Below are positions 46,301 to 55,189 of a stretch of DNA of 55,663 nt, piece after piece. Positions within the stretch are counted from its first letter, which is position 1. Each line of letters opens with the position of its first letter. Source of the DNA: an uncultured bacterium (GTDB taxonomy: Bacteria > Hydrogenedentota > Hydrogenedentia > Hydrogenedentales > Hydrogenedentaceae); contig CALLRP010000040.1 in NCBI GenBank assembly GCA_938014335.1, positions 1-55,663 on the forward strand. The letters run 5' to 3'. Under the pieces are notes generated by a model. It was not told the DNA's origin. It did not search any database and worked only from the letters and a program-made list of their open reading frames with translations. A program made the translations under genes and the position numbers.

Positions 46301-47193
46301 ACTATATCCCCAGAGATGTTTACTTCCTGAGAACACGCTACTTCCTACAAAAACCAGACGGTGTATCAGATGATCAGTGGAATTTACTTCTTGCAAATGT
46401 AAATATGAAGGTAGAGTTAGCCGAAGGGGGCATTATCTCGTCAACAGATGGCTGGCGATTTATTAATGAAGGAGATGGTGTATATCTTCTTTTAAATTCG
46501 GATGACAAACCATTGAAATACGGTGCTTTTGGTAATATATTCAAGATTACAATCACAGGGCTGGATGTGTATGTCCAATCTTTTGGCGATGCCGACCCTG
46601 TGTTAAACCTTGCTATGCGTGTAGATAATGAATCATTGGTAAATCCTGCAAGTGTAGGACAGGTTTCAAGGACGAAATACTTCCTGTATCCAGGAGGCCC
46701 CACATATATAGATGGTTTCTTGCTTATTACTTCATCTCCAAAAGTAGCGGGGGCCTCTACAACGGTTGCAGGACTGGCAGGATTGCCATTTGATCCCGAA
46801 GGGACTGGCGTTTGGGATAATGATAAAGATGCTGTCCCTGACTTTCAAGACCCTGTCCCTTACAATAAGACTATTCCAGGTAAATTAACTGTCCCAACAA
46901 GATTAGATGTGCCTATTGGTAATAACTCGGTTATATTTACTGTCCGAAATAACCGATTAGATACATTTAGTTGGCAAATTACATCTCTTCCATCATGGAT
47001 TACAAATGTGAAATATGGTCCACTTGCAAGTTCTGATACGCCCAATTCTGAATTAGCACCGGGTGAATCTGAAAAAGTTACATTATTTATTGACCGTACA
47101 AACTTTATTCCTGGAACTATTGTCACAGGGAACATATCTATTGGCACAGATCTATTTGGAATAGAAAAAATAGAAATTGCAGTAGCAAATTAA
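43372..47193 (+). CDS. Giant BACON/von Willebrand A lipoprotein (copy 1)
   Basis: A 1,273-residue lipoprotein with signal peptide ending LGSGC. Residues 35-500 hold about four Ig-like BACON/ASH repeats (SPQALSFGE, then WLSAEPTSGQ-like stretches and a conserved final strand). A linker RPPYVMRYVFLLRD leads to a von Willebrand A domain with MIDAS DYTGSM (Thr where Ser is usual) and LFISDGWDN. After it come further Ig-like repeats, a LAEGGI-DNDKPLKYGAFG-type module and a DNDKDAVPDFQDP loop. Ig-like repeats bind carbohydrate or act as stalks; the vWA domain binds metal-dependent ligands. The ATG at 43372 follows AAGGAG by five bases; the in-frame TTG upstream is part of that site. Confidence 0.82.
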   Translation: MNKRKNPSIILLLHFILLPLILVLGSGCPFTTGFEVSPQALSFGEKAIEKSLNIKSLSRLGIKWSLVEVIWNASQNQWIEQDVPWLSAEPTSGQTSTAQLIQVRISRSGLPSGEYKDVGLLFRAGSKTQIVPVSMEVSSALSVLPQIFTIRPGVTETTLTLQNSGTESINWSVKYIPNLANPSVRTTLPADISVFPPSGALPAGSSASVTVRWAETLSTDFGLYFESSLGNQRVEFRFAKICAETSFVVEPAEVVLTIPKEALNSDGTLTNLPISKLIFTNRSNVQSPWSLQVVGSTGIPIDSISATPPAGTINPNNKVEISVTVTKPKEVTLGAGQYSIIINTQECLLIIPIRVEQISLPKIAISEPPQQTTTRPEIIPLEVLDFGREDVQKEFWIANIGPRDSRLYFRITHEDEGKPNPIIADVRPVAGGANGEDGNAEDFYHPDESNMLIDGVQIVVTINRDNLQKDIEYRNITVTALDRDPIQFPNQATPLSSVESKTIKVRVEKQPLRIEGALNRSRPPYVMRYVFLLRDSSSRAIPTVTPTDLSKLSLTISEDSIPLDLRETSYFLTGPQNIKGNMIILLDYTGSMYYAGVDNKENPLFPGEAIEKIKKAVVDFIYDLPSSYQIALMFHNDRQQTKRLIRSFTTDKELLKESLETFYVSPNLMGASDIYDALSEAIDRLVVEDLKNPLPFDDADVKSILFISDGWDNASTIDANEVKEKAHDNLIRLYPLGFASGGSVNTADLIPLANETGGHLYIANDVSGLLQLLGSQKSLVLRPDPESQPNDLTFYIYNEGKDNLGWQIDASNLPAWITNIDPVQGTIPAGSRTKVTVRTDPALAVPGIVLDKQIIITSNDGNGLIKLQGVATTGVWESITSGLEDSTGRVWEELKNQVVLTYITPKQQDFKYTIRFEYQPGGGLPALTGIFEEDAFAYIGDIRAGQLSMVTSGLFYGNDPNNPSQRIWQAEVFVRADYIPRDVYFLRTRYFLQKPDGVSDDQWNLLLANVNMKVELAEGGIISSTDGWRFINEGDGVYLLLNSDDKPLKYGAFGNIFKITITGLDVYVQSFGDADPVLNLAMRVDNESLVNPASVGQVSRTKYFLYPGGPTYIDGFLLITSSPKVAGASTTVAGLAGLPFDPEGTGVWDNDKDAVPDFQDPVPYNKTIPGKLTVPTRLDVPIGNNSVIFTVRNNRLDTFSWQITSLPSWITNVKYGPLASSDTPNSELAPGESEKVTLFIDRTNFIPGTIVTGNISIGTDLFGIEKIEIAVAN

Positions 47194-47236
47194 CAATAAA
47201 TTCACAAATTAAGATTTGAAAAACAGGAGCCTTCGC

Positions 47237-50200
47237 ATGAGGCAAAAGATGTTCATAGTTAAAATTTTCGCTTCCCTATTAATCGTTTTAGTCATAGCAG
47301 GATGTCCCCAGGTTAGTTTCTACATAGAGCCGGAAACGGTATCCTTTGGAGAAACTTCAGTCCGTGAAACGATCCGTATTATATACAATCGGAACGGAAA
47401 CTGGTCATGGGAAGCAGAGAGTTCCACTGCATGGCTAAAATTATCAACAAATGGCGGAGTAACCAGTGCCAGTCAAATCAACGGTTCTTTATCCGGAGGA
47501 AAAATCCAGCAGTTAGATTTAATAGCAGACCGTTCCAATATTCCTAATGGGACCAGTGTGGGGGAAGTAATTATCAAAAGTGTGGGAGATACAAAAAAGG
47601 TTACAGTGAGCATTACCAAACCAGGGACAGTAAATATATCTGTAAGTCCCCAATCTTTAGGTTTTGGAACCATTACAACGGAATTACAGGCGAACTTAAT
47701 AAACCAGAGCACTATAAAAACCAGTTGGGGAGTAACAATTCCTGCTGATGCAGGTTGGCTTTCGGTTACACCTGCAAATGGAGAAGTCTCCGCAGGTCAA
47801 AATGTAACATTAACCTTCCGTGTTAATCGGAGCGGATTGGGAGTAGGGGTATATCAAACTACAGTAAAAATCACTGCAGGTTCCCAAGAATTGTCTTTAC
47901 CTGTATCAATGGAGGTTTCTGCTTTACAAGTAACCCCCAATGAAATGCAATTTGGTTTAGTTGAACAGCCAACACAACAGACATTAAAAGTTTCTAATTT
48001 AGGAACACAACAAGTTTCTGTCCAAATAAGTATATCGCAGGAAGCACAGTCATGGTTATCAGTTCCAAATCCACAATTGACTATACCTCCTTCTCAATCT
48101 GTGGATATCCCCGTTATAGTAAATCCGGAAAATCTACCTGCAAATGACTACACAGGGATTTTGCAAATCCGTGACACGACAACAAATTATGCAATCTCCG
48201 TAACTGTCCGTATGCGAACACGAGCATTAACGGTAAATCCAGTTCTACTAAATTTTGGTAAAATACGCGAAACGCAAACCCAGACTTTTACCATAACCAA
48301 TTCTGCTCCTGGAGCATGGCGCTGGACTTCATCTATTTCGAATACGGCTAATTGGTTAAGAATTGCCCCCACCAGTGGAGATATTGATGCGGGGAGAAGT
48401 CAGGTAGTTACAGTTGAAGTAAATCCTACCATAGTGAATCCGGGAAATTATCAGGGGAATATTACAATTAATTCCAGCTGGGGTTCTTCTGTTATCAATG
48501 TGCAAATGGAAGCATCTCGTGCTCCCAAATTGGTGGTTCTGCCTACACAAATTAATTTCGGTGAAACTCGTTCTGAGGAAACACTGGCTATCTGGAACGA
48601 TGGTGAAGAGACCATCGCATGGGAAATTGATACCAATCTATTTCCAACATGGTTAAGTGTTACCCCTGTTAATAATCAAGGAATTGCCTCCGGACAAGTG
48701 AGTGGTTCCCAAACAGCCACATTGAAAGTAAAAGTCAATAGAACTTTGGTAAATGAAGTAGAAGGGCCTTCTTATCAACATTTATTTGAAGTAAAAGGAA
48801 GTGTGATTGAAACGTCCACCATCTTACCTACTGTTTCTGTCCAGATAACCATGTCTGTTCCACAGATACCTGAAATAACACTTATTGGCGAAGGGGTAGA
48901 TAGTGATGGAATCCCATTCCTTAATTTCGCATTTGAAGAAATAGAACAAGAATTTGTTATCCAAAATACAGGGAAGGGAACCTTGGAATGGCAGATTATT
49001 AATACGGATATTCCTTCCTGGATAACGGGAATTAATCCTGCTCAAGGTTCCTTAAATAAAGGGAAAGAACAAAAAATTAAAGTATCTATCAGTAGAAATG
49101 CCCTTACTTATTTAGGTGCTTCCTACGAATTGCTGATTCAATCAAACGACCCTGAACATCCTATTGTAAAACTTATCATTGAGGTTCAAGTTCCAAAGAA
49201 AACAATTATAGGAGCCCAACCTACCGCTCTGAATTTTGGCTCAGGTGAAATATTAAAAACCTTCGATTTGGCAAACCTTGGTGACCCCGGAACGATTCTG
49301 AGTTTCTTATTAATTCCTAATAAAGAATGGATATCTGTATTTCCAGAAACAGGTATTAGTATTGGAACAGCAGGAGCCATCAAAGACTGGAAAACTATTT
49401 CCGTATCCATTGACCGTGAAGGTTTAGAAGGGGCAAATGCTTCGGGACAGATACGAATTGTTGCCACAAAACTTGTAAATGGGCAAAAGGTTATTGACGA
49501 AACTGTTTCCCCTGTTATCGTAACCATAACAGTATCCGCTCCTTCCCTTACAGTAGAAACAGCCCCCCCGAATTTAAGAGTACCTTCATTAATGCGGTAT
49601 GTCATGATACTAAGAGATGTTCAGCAAAGAGGAATATCTGTACCGGAGGCGTTTTTACCTACATTGGCATATAAATTCTCGATTACCGAAGATGACCTGC
49701 CGTTAGATATTCAGGAATCCCGCCGATTCCTTATCCCAATGGTAAAACCCGAACGACTGGTCCAACATAAGGGGACTATTCTGATCCTATTAGATGCATC
49801 AGGAAGTATGTTTAATGCAGCACAATCATTAGCTGAACCTGAAATTTCTGGAGCAGATGACCCTATTCGTGAATTGTATCTCCGTACACTACCTCCGTTT
49901 ATTGATGATATTCCCGATAATTATCAAATAGGAATTGGTGTTTTTAATGAACGTGAGTGGTTCGGTAGTGCTATTCGTATGCTGGTAAATAATGATGGTG
50001 AGCCCACCTTTACTTTCAATAAAGAAGTAGCCAAAAACAGATTATTAAGTATGAATATAATTGACCATGGTGCAACTGCATTGCTTCCTGCAATTTTCAG
50101 TGGTGCGACAGAAATACTCCTTGCGGATGGGGACCACATTCCGTTTGATGTAGCGGATGACCGAATTATGTTGGTTATTACCGATGGGAGATTAACGACG

Positions 50201-51751
50201 CCCCCAGGACAACTATCGCCGGTAATAGATTTCTTAAAAGGGGTGCGTGTAAGACCCTTCTTTATTAGTTGGGGTGAGAATGTTAATAACAATGTATTAA
50301 TACAAATGATAGAAGAAACAGGAGGGCATCTATATTCTACCCGTAACCGGAATACAGGAGAGGTGGATAGTTTAGGTAGGCCTATTTCAAAACCCACACT
50401 TTCCTCGTTAGCGGACTGGCTTGTAATGAATGCGAATGACCCATGTGATCGTTCCATTGCAAAAGATATCCAAAGCCAATTATTGTTTGAATTTGTAGCT
50501 CTAAATCAAACTTCTGGAGCCACAGTGCGAATAGATCTCTCTTTTAATGATCCTACAGATGATAACGGTGTATGTATTTCTGACCAAGGGGATATATCTA
50601 CTGTCTTTGGACATACACAAATTGATTTGCTCAAATATGCCAATGATGTGCGATTAGGGCAGATAAAATTACTCACAGATGGTATTACTACTTCACAAAC
50701 GGTAGATGTAATTGTATATGCAGATTACATTCAGAGAAATATCCGTGAATTACAATTTTCGGTAAGTCCAGTTGGTGGTAATCCCGCTATGACCATGTCA
50801 GTGAGACAACCTACATTAGCCGAAGGCGGATTAATACCCGATTGGAGTTTCAATCAAGTCGGCAATATCTTGCGATTTGCTTCACCCGACAATAAACCTC
50901 TGGAATACGGCACCTTTGGTTCTCTGTGCGTTTTGCATTTTGAAAATGTCACGCAAGAATTCCAATTACAATTTGATGTAGTCTTCCCGCAGATAATAGC
51001 AGCAGACCCCGAATCGAAATACTTTACCCATCCCAATCTATTTGATGTAAAGGCACAACCGAACCTTGCCCCTTCCAATCCGTATCCTCGTTTAGAAACA
51101 CAACCCGCAATGGATGATAACTATGTTATTACGCTCCCCGATGATATTTATGATTTAGTAATAAACATTTATAATGATGGAGGAAGCCACAGACCTACCT
51201 CCGTTGGTTTGTATTGGGATGCTGAAGCATTAACCGGTGATTTCTTCGGGAATATCGTGAAACCCGAAGAAGAAGACCGTATTATTTATGAAAATGGAAT
51301 TCCTTATGAACTGCATATTCCAATTGAGAGAGGAGAACTTCTCCCCGGAACTTATGTAGGTATATTGCAATTTTCATTTGATTCCATCTTTAATAATCCT
51401 ATAAACCGATTTATATATGTTTATTGCACGATACAGCCTCCCGAAATTACAATTATTCCGACAGTACTGAACTTTAATTCGCCCAATAATATAGAAGCAC
51501 AATCATTTGTTATTCGAAATACAGGACAATCCACACTTTCTTGGTCATTTGACCGATTAGCCTTGCCAACATCGGGCTATACCTTCTCAAAATTAGCAGG
51601 TGCTGTGGCTCCTTATGCACAAGGACAAACGCAAGATACAGTCATAATTACAGTCAATAAAACGCAAATAGAAGACTTTAATCCAGTAATACCCATTTTA
51701 AGTAATGCTGTAAACGGAACGGTATATCTCGAAATTAATGTAAGTAAATAA
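47237..51751 (+). CDS. Giant BACON/von Willebrand A lipoprotein (copy 2)
   Basis: A 1,504-residue paralogue of copy 1, lipobox LVIAGC. It has about seven N-terminal Ig-like repeats, each opening with a pattern such as VSPQSLGFGT, VTPNEMQFGL, VNPVLLNFGK or VLPTQINFGE and closing with a W-aromatic strand. Then the shared linker VPSLMRYVMILRD, a canonical vWA MIDAS (LLDASGSM, with LVITDGRLT), the LAEGGLIP-DNKPLEYGTFG module, and a last Ig-like repeat (PTVLNFNS). Start: ATG at 47237 after AGGAG at seven bases; the TTG 21 bases upstream lies before that site. Copies 1 and 2 share the whole core but differ in repeat number, showing duplication and repeat expansion. Probably a cell-surface stalk. 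Confidence 0.82.
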   Translation: MRQKMFIVKIFASLLIVLVIAGCPQVSFYIEPETVSFGETSVRETIRIIYNRNGNWSWEAESSTAWLKLSTNGGVTSASQINGSLSGGKIQQLDLIADRSNIPNGTSVGEVIIKSVGDTKKVTVSITKPGTVNISVSPQSLGFGTITTELQANLINQSTIKTSWGVTIPADAGWLSVTPANGEVSAGQNVTLTFRVNRSGLGVGVYQTTVKITAGSQELSLPVSMEVSALQVTPNEMQFGLVEQPTQQTLKVSNLGTQQVSVQISISQEAQSWLSVPNPQLTIPPSQSVDIPVIVNPENLPANDYTGILQIRDTTTNYAISVTVRMRTRALTVNPVLLNFGKIRETQTQTFTITNSAPGAWRWTSSISNTANWLRIAPTSGDIDAGRSQVVTVEVNPTIVNPGNYQGNITINSSWGSSVINVQMEASRAPKLVVLPTQINFGETRSEETLAIWNDGEETIAWEIDTNLFPTWLSVTPVNNQGIASGQVSGSQTATLKVKVNRTLVNEVEGPSYQHLFEVKGSVIETSTILPTVSVQITMSVPQIPEITLIGEGVDSDGIPFLNFAFEEIEQEFVIQNTGKGTLEWQIINTDIPSWITGINPAQGSLNKGKEQKIKVSISRNALTYLGASYELLIQSNDPEHPIVKLIIEVQVPKKTIIGAQPTALNFGSGEILKTFDLANLGDPGTILSFLLIPNKEWISVFPETGISIGTAGAIKDWKTISVSIDREGLEGANASGQIRIVATKLVNGQKVIDETVSPVIVTITVSAPSLTVETAPPNLRVPSLMRYVMILRDVQQRGISVPEAFLPTLAYKFSITEDDLPLDIQESRRFLIPMVKPERLVQHKGTILILLDASGSMFNAAQSLAEPEISGADDPIRELYLRTLPPFIDDIPDNYQIGIGVFNEREWFGSAIRMLVNNDGEPTFTFNKEVAKNRLLSMNIIDHGATALLPAIFSGATEILLADGDHIPFDVADDRIMLVITDGRLTTPPGQLSPVIDFLKGVRVRPFFISWGENVNNNVLIQMIEETGGHLYSTRNRNTGEVDSLGRPISKPTLSSLADWLVMNANDPCDRSIAKDIQSQLLFEFVALNQTSGATVRIDLSFNDPTDDNGVCISDQGDISTVFGHTQIDLLKYANDVRLGQIKLLTDGITTSQTVDVIVYADYIQRNIRELQFSVSPVGGNPAMTMSVRQPTLAEGGLIPDWSFNQVGNILRFASPDNKPLEYGTFGSLCVLHFENVTQEFQLQFDVVFPQIIAADPESKYFTHPNLFDVKAQPNLAPSNPYPRLETQPAMDDNYVITLPDDIYDLVINIYNDGGSHRPTSVGLYWDAEALTGDFFGNIVKPEEEDRIIYENGIPYELHIPIERGELLPGTYVGILQFSFDSIFNNPINRFIYVYCTIQPPEITIIPTVLNFNSPNNIEAQSFVIRNTGQSTLSWSFDRLALPTSGYTFSKLAGAVAPYAQGQTQDTVIITVNKTQIEDFNPVIPILSNAVNGTVYLEINVSK

Positions 51752-51854
51752 GATATAGTCCTTATCAACTTTCTATAATTTTGCTGTTTATTGTTTTATC
51801 AAGAAATGAATATACATCCGATTTTGTTCATTCTATTAAGAAAGAGACAAAAAG

Positions 51855-52073
51855 ATGACCATAGTTTATACATTCATATTAACTTTACTCTTTGCTACTG
51901 TATTCGGTATATTATGGGTTCTTGTCCATCTATCGGCTCGCCATCAAATAGGTGAAAGAAGTGGGAAAGCCTGTGAATTTATGGGACAAGACTCAGAGCA
52001 CTGCTGTCAACAGATTGAACAATGCCCTGAAGAAATCCGTAGTAAGTGCAAACATGCGGGATATAAATCATAG
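51855..52073 (+). CDS. Small Cys-rich membrane protein
   Basis: A 72-residue protein with one N-terminal transmembrane helix (about 3-27) and a soluble tail containing five cysteines (positions about 40-68: GKAC, HCC, QC, KC). The Cys pattern hints at metal binding or disulfides. No known family is recognised. Only a weak AG-rich ribosome site precedes the ATG. Confidence 0.5.
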   Translation: MTIVYTFILTLLFATVFGILWVLVHLSARHQIGERSGKACEFMGQDSEHCCQQIEQCPEEIRSKCKHAGYKS

Positions 52074-52096
52074 TATATTTTTCAAGATTAAATAGA

Positions 52097-52207
52097 ATGA
52101 AACTCCGACACACCAGAAAAGAAAAATGGGTGATAATTTTAATAGCAGGGATTATGATTTTAGCAATAGTATTTCGTCGGCTTGTAAGAGCATTACTTCT
52201 ATTCTAA
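52097..52207 (+). CDS. Possible 36-residue membrane peptide
   Basis: ATG at 52097 opens a 36-codon frame ending TAA at 52205-52207. The peptide has a basic N-terminus (MKLRHTRKEKW), a hydrophobic helix (VIILIAGIMILAIVF) and a basic tail (RRLVRALLLF), the pattern of a small single-pass membrane protein. It follows the 72-residue membrane protein by 23 bases. No clear ribosome site; existence is uncertain. Confidence 0.35.
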   Translation: MKLRHTRKEKWVIILIAGIMILAIVFRRLVRALLLF

Positions 52208-52235
52208 TTTGATGATGAATTATTTTTACTACTAT

Positions 52236-52796
52236 TTATTCAGAGGGAGGAAGTAGCCCGAGGGCACTCTTGGCGTAGAGATATTCCTGGGAATCTTCCG
52301 GGAATCGTCTCATCATTTCTTCATATATCCAAATTTTACCACGATAGTCATTAACTGTTTCATAACATGTGGCTAATTCTGGGAAAACAGATCTAATGCC
52401 TTCCCAATCGGGAAATTCAATTACAATCTTCTCATAATAAGGAATGGCACTGGCACAATCCATTTTCCTATTCTTATACAGATTCCCCATGGCAGATAAA
52501 TAAGCCGGGGTATTGGGATCTTGAGGATTTTCTTCCACTTGGGAACGATAATATTCAATAAGTTGGTCAGGGTTATTCAAATTGGTAGGGATTTGTTTCT
52601 GGCCATCTTGTTCATCCTCTGTAGTTAATGTTGGGTTTGAATCCAAAGGAATCGTATTGGTTTCCTGAGATTCTGCCATTTCCCCCATATTTGTTTTTCC
52701 AAAAATAGCCCCTACTATTCCCAACACTATTAGAATCACCGCACCCCCAACTAATAAGTATGAAAATAATTGTTTATCTTTTATATAGTCACTCAA
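52236..52796 (-). CDS. Membrane-anchored TPR-like protein of the pilin operon
   Basis: A 186-residue protein with one helix near the N-terminus (about 11-32, YLLVGGAVILIVLGIVGAIF), a Ser/Thr/Glu-rich linker and two to three TPR-like helical repeats (PAYLSAMGNLYKNRKMDCASAI, ELATCYETVNDYRGKIWIYEEMM). The start is TTG with AAAGGGA six bases upstream; no ATG precedes the membrane helix. It lies 18 bases after the PilX-like gene. Proteins of this plan often assist pilus assembly; the function here is inferred from position. Confidence 0.65.
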   Translation of the reverse strand: MSDYIKDKQLFSYLLVGGAVILIVLGIVGAIFGKTNMGEMAESQETNTIPLDSNPTLTTEDEQDGQKQIPTNLNNPDQLIEYYRSQVEENPQDPNTPAYLSAMGNLYKNRKMDCASAIPYYEKIVIEFPDWEGIRSVFPELATCYETVNDYRGKIWIYEEMMRRFPEDSQEYLYAKSALGLLPPSE

Positions 52797-52814
52797 TTTA
52801 TTTCCCTTTTACAA

Positions 52815-54548
52815 TTAAAGTCCTAATTCTCTCCATGCCACCTGCTGTAACGTTGTAATAGGATAATTAGCAATCATTCCATAGGGCAGGTTATCCGCTA
52901 AAGTAGGAACTTGATAAATATTTGGAACCTGAGAACCCATGTCGAAATAATTTGCTACAATCGTTCCCATTACATCCGTCTGCTTCGAGATTTTTACCAT
53001 ATTTTGAGCATAAAAGGCTCCCATAATATCGCATTGGGCTGTATTACCAATAAACATATTTTGGGAACTCATTAGCCCTATAATATTATTCACGGGGAAA
53101 CTATTCTGCACATTGGCGGGATTCCCATTATTGCAAGTAACAAGATCGGAATCAATATTGATGTCACCATACACAAGAATAGCGGCCCGTCCACTATAAT
53201 TGATGGTTCGGTCATTTCCCTGTCCTGTAAATGTAAGGTTTCCATTAATTCGTATTTGACCGTTAATTCGTAAAACATTCGTTGTTGGGTCAAACCAAAT
53301 ATAATCGTGGTCATCCGGAGGCAAGGAAGCAGGGAGAGAACCATTTAGATATGTTCCTGTAGTAGCGTCCCAAAATATTTTATTGCCTTTTGCATTTAAT
53401 ACCATGTTTCCATTAAAAACACCATCATTTGTAATAACGGGGTCAGCCAGTAAAACTTGTGAAAAATAATCCTGAAAAGTATACCAAGTCCCTGTATTGG
53501 GGTTTGAGATTTGTGTGCCATCAGGTTCTCGCCAAGGATCTGTGAGCAGAGGGAAAGCCACACGATTTCCCAAGTCGTATAGTTCATTAAATCCATTATC
53601 ACTAAATACATTTTTAGGTATCCCTCTTCCCCCATTCGGAATGGTCTGATTTCCTGTCCATCCATCATTGACAAATGTTGCATCCATCGTCTCTTTCCAT
53701 CCATTGCCAGGGATATCGGGTTCTCCAATTTCAGAGTTTCCTGACAAACCAACCAAACCACGCTTTACACGAAGCTTAGCATTTAAAGTTGATACTGTTT
53801 CTCCACCAAACAAGGTGGTAGGTAACGGTGGAACCCGTCGTTGCAAAGTACCTGGGACTCCTTGATAGTTATTATGTATTAATGAAGTTCCACTTAGATC
53901 TAATGCAATAATAGCCGGATTCCCTGGAAACAGATTATTTCCTAAAATATGTACAGAACCGTGAATACTGACATTTCCATTAACCACATTCCCCGTTTGC
54001 CCATTACCAGCGAAAATTGCATTTCTCCAAACATTTACATCGCTACTATCTGTAATAACTTCTAAGCGTCGCACAACCCCATTCTTTTGAGCAATGGCGT
54101 ATATTGTGAACATATCAACCTCAGTTATATCATCCACTATACCATCTCCATTATTATCAAAATTATCGTTTTCCCATGGAATTGCGACTGCAAAATACTG
54201 AACTGTCGGATCCGTTGATAATGTCCTTGGCGTTACACCTGAACTACCAAATGAAGGAAGTATTGGCTCATTATTTGAATTATAAGCTGGTGTCCACCCT
54301 GCCACACCCACCAGTCCACTACCTCCAACTTCAAGCGAACTTTTACTTTCCTGAACGGCAGAGACCACTCCCCAGAATGTATCGCGATAATCGGAATACC
54401 GATTCTGTTGTATACTTTGATTTATTATCTGAACAGAAAGGCTACTGAGAAGGGCTATAGCAACCATTACAAAAATCATGGCAATAATCATTGCCATACC
54501 TCTTTCCCTATAAGTAACCTTTATATATATTTTTTTTCCTGATAACAT
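52815..54548 (-). CDS. PilX-like minor pilin or pilus assembly protein
   Basis: A 577-residue protein. After a basic leader (ERG), the hydrophobic N-terminal helix MAMIIAMIFVMVAIALLSSLSVQ is followed by QIINQSIQQNRYSDYRDTFW, as in PilX N-terminal domains; Glu5 of major pilins is absent. The large remaining part is rich in Asn, Gly and beta structure and repeats LNGNLTFTG/ INGQIRINGN-type strands, giving a possible beta-helix-like stalk. An EF-hand-like loop DNNGDGIVDD is present near residue 132. AAGAGG precedes the ATG. Likely part of a pseudopilus tip complex. Confidence 0.75.
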   Translation of the reverse strand: MLSGKKIYIKVTYRERGMAMIIAMIFVMVAIALLSSLSVQIINQSIQQNRYSDYRDTFWGVVSAVQESKSSLEVGGSGLVGVAGWTPAYNSNNEPILPSFGSSGVTPRTLSTDPTVQYFAVAIPWENDNFDNNGDGIVDDITEVDMFTIYAIAQKNGVVRRLEVITDSSDVNVWRNAIFAGNGQTGNVVNGNVSIHGSVHILGNNLFPGNPAIIALDLSGTSLIHNNYQGVPGTLQRRVPPLPTTLFGGETVSTLNAKLRVKRGLVGLSGNSEIGEPDIPGNGWKETMDATFVNDGWTGNQTIPNGGRGIPKNVFSDNGFNELYDLGNRVAFPLLTDPWREPDGTQISNPNTGTWYTFQDYFSQVLLADPVITNDGVFNGNMVLNAKGNKIFWDATTGTYLNGSLPASLPPDDHDYIWFDPTTNVLRINGQIRINGNLTFTGQGNDRTINYSGRAAILVYGDINIDSDLVTCNNGNPANVQNSFPVNNIIGLMSSQNMFIGNTAQCDIMGAFYAQNMVKISKQTDVMGTIVANYFDMGSQVPNIYQVPTLADNLPYGMIANYPITTLQQVAWRELGL

Positions 54549-54562
54549 GATAGGTACCTCTT

Positions 54563-55189
54563 TTATGGATTTCTTGGAACTATACGCTCATCAACATTTA
54601 TAACAAACTGATGTCCGCGGCGGGATTGTCCTACGGTATCAATAAATATCTGAATTTCATTATTCTGGCCTGTAACAAAAAAGCCTCGGTCTAATCTCCC
54701 ATTCCCATTTGTATCATTAAAAGTCCCATCTGGATTTCCCGCCTCCGGTGGATTGAATAAATGGTTCGCTAATACAGTAACATTGTTCCCCTGTATCATG
54801 ACCAATTGGTTATCTCTCAAGCCATCTCCATTTGCATCCTGAATATCTCGTTGAATCGTTATGGTATCACTTAACTCAAGGTTGCCATTTACATCTACAC
54901 AAGTACCGTTTCCATCTAAATCCATAGGCATACGAAATCTAAGCACTTCCCCCGGAAGTTCATTCCAATTTATAGTTTGTCTCGAGGAGTGGGAGAGACG
55001 AGGAATTAATATTTGTAGGGCACGTCTTGCTTCATCTGTAGCCGTTATAGTTGCATTATAATTCTGAACTGTATCATTTAAACTTATGGATAAAGTAAAA
55101 AGGGCTCCCATCACAATAGTCATTAGCCCTACGGTCATCATTAATTCTATTAATGTCATACCTAATCTTTTGTATTTAATTTGATACAT
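54563..55189 (-). CDS. PilW/GspJ-like minor pilin with calcium-loop motifs
   Basis: A 208-residue prepilin. Cleavage is expected at LG-MTLIELMM with Glu5 conserved, followed by a helix to about residue 35 and a C-terminal globular domain. That domain has three Asp/Gly-rich loops resembling EF-hand calcium sites: MDLDGNGTCVDVNGN, DANGDGLRDN and DTNGNGRLDRG. GAGAGAGG precedes the ATG. It overlaps the PilV-like gene upstream and is followed by the PilX-like gene, so the three minor pilins form one operon. Confidence 0.82.
   Translation of the reverse strand: MYQIKYKRLGMTLIELMMTVGLMTIVMGALFTLSISLNDTVQNYNATITATDEARRALQILIPRLSHSSRQTINWNELPGEVLRFRMPMDLDGNGTCVDVNGNLELSDTITIQRDIQDANGDGLRDNQLVMIQGNNVTVLANHLFNPPEAGNPDGTFNDTNGNGRLDRGFFVTGQNNEIQIFIDTVGQSRRGHQFVINVDERIVPRNP

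Noticed and set aside
49186..49605. 139-codon minus-strand frame
   Set aside because: Shadow of the second giant lipoprotein; no initiation signal or recognisable domain.
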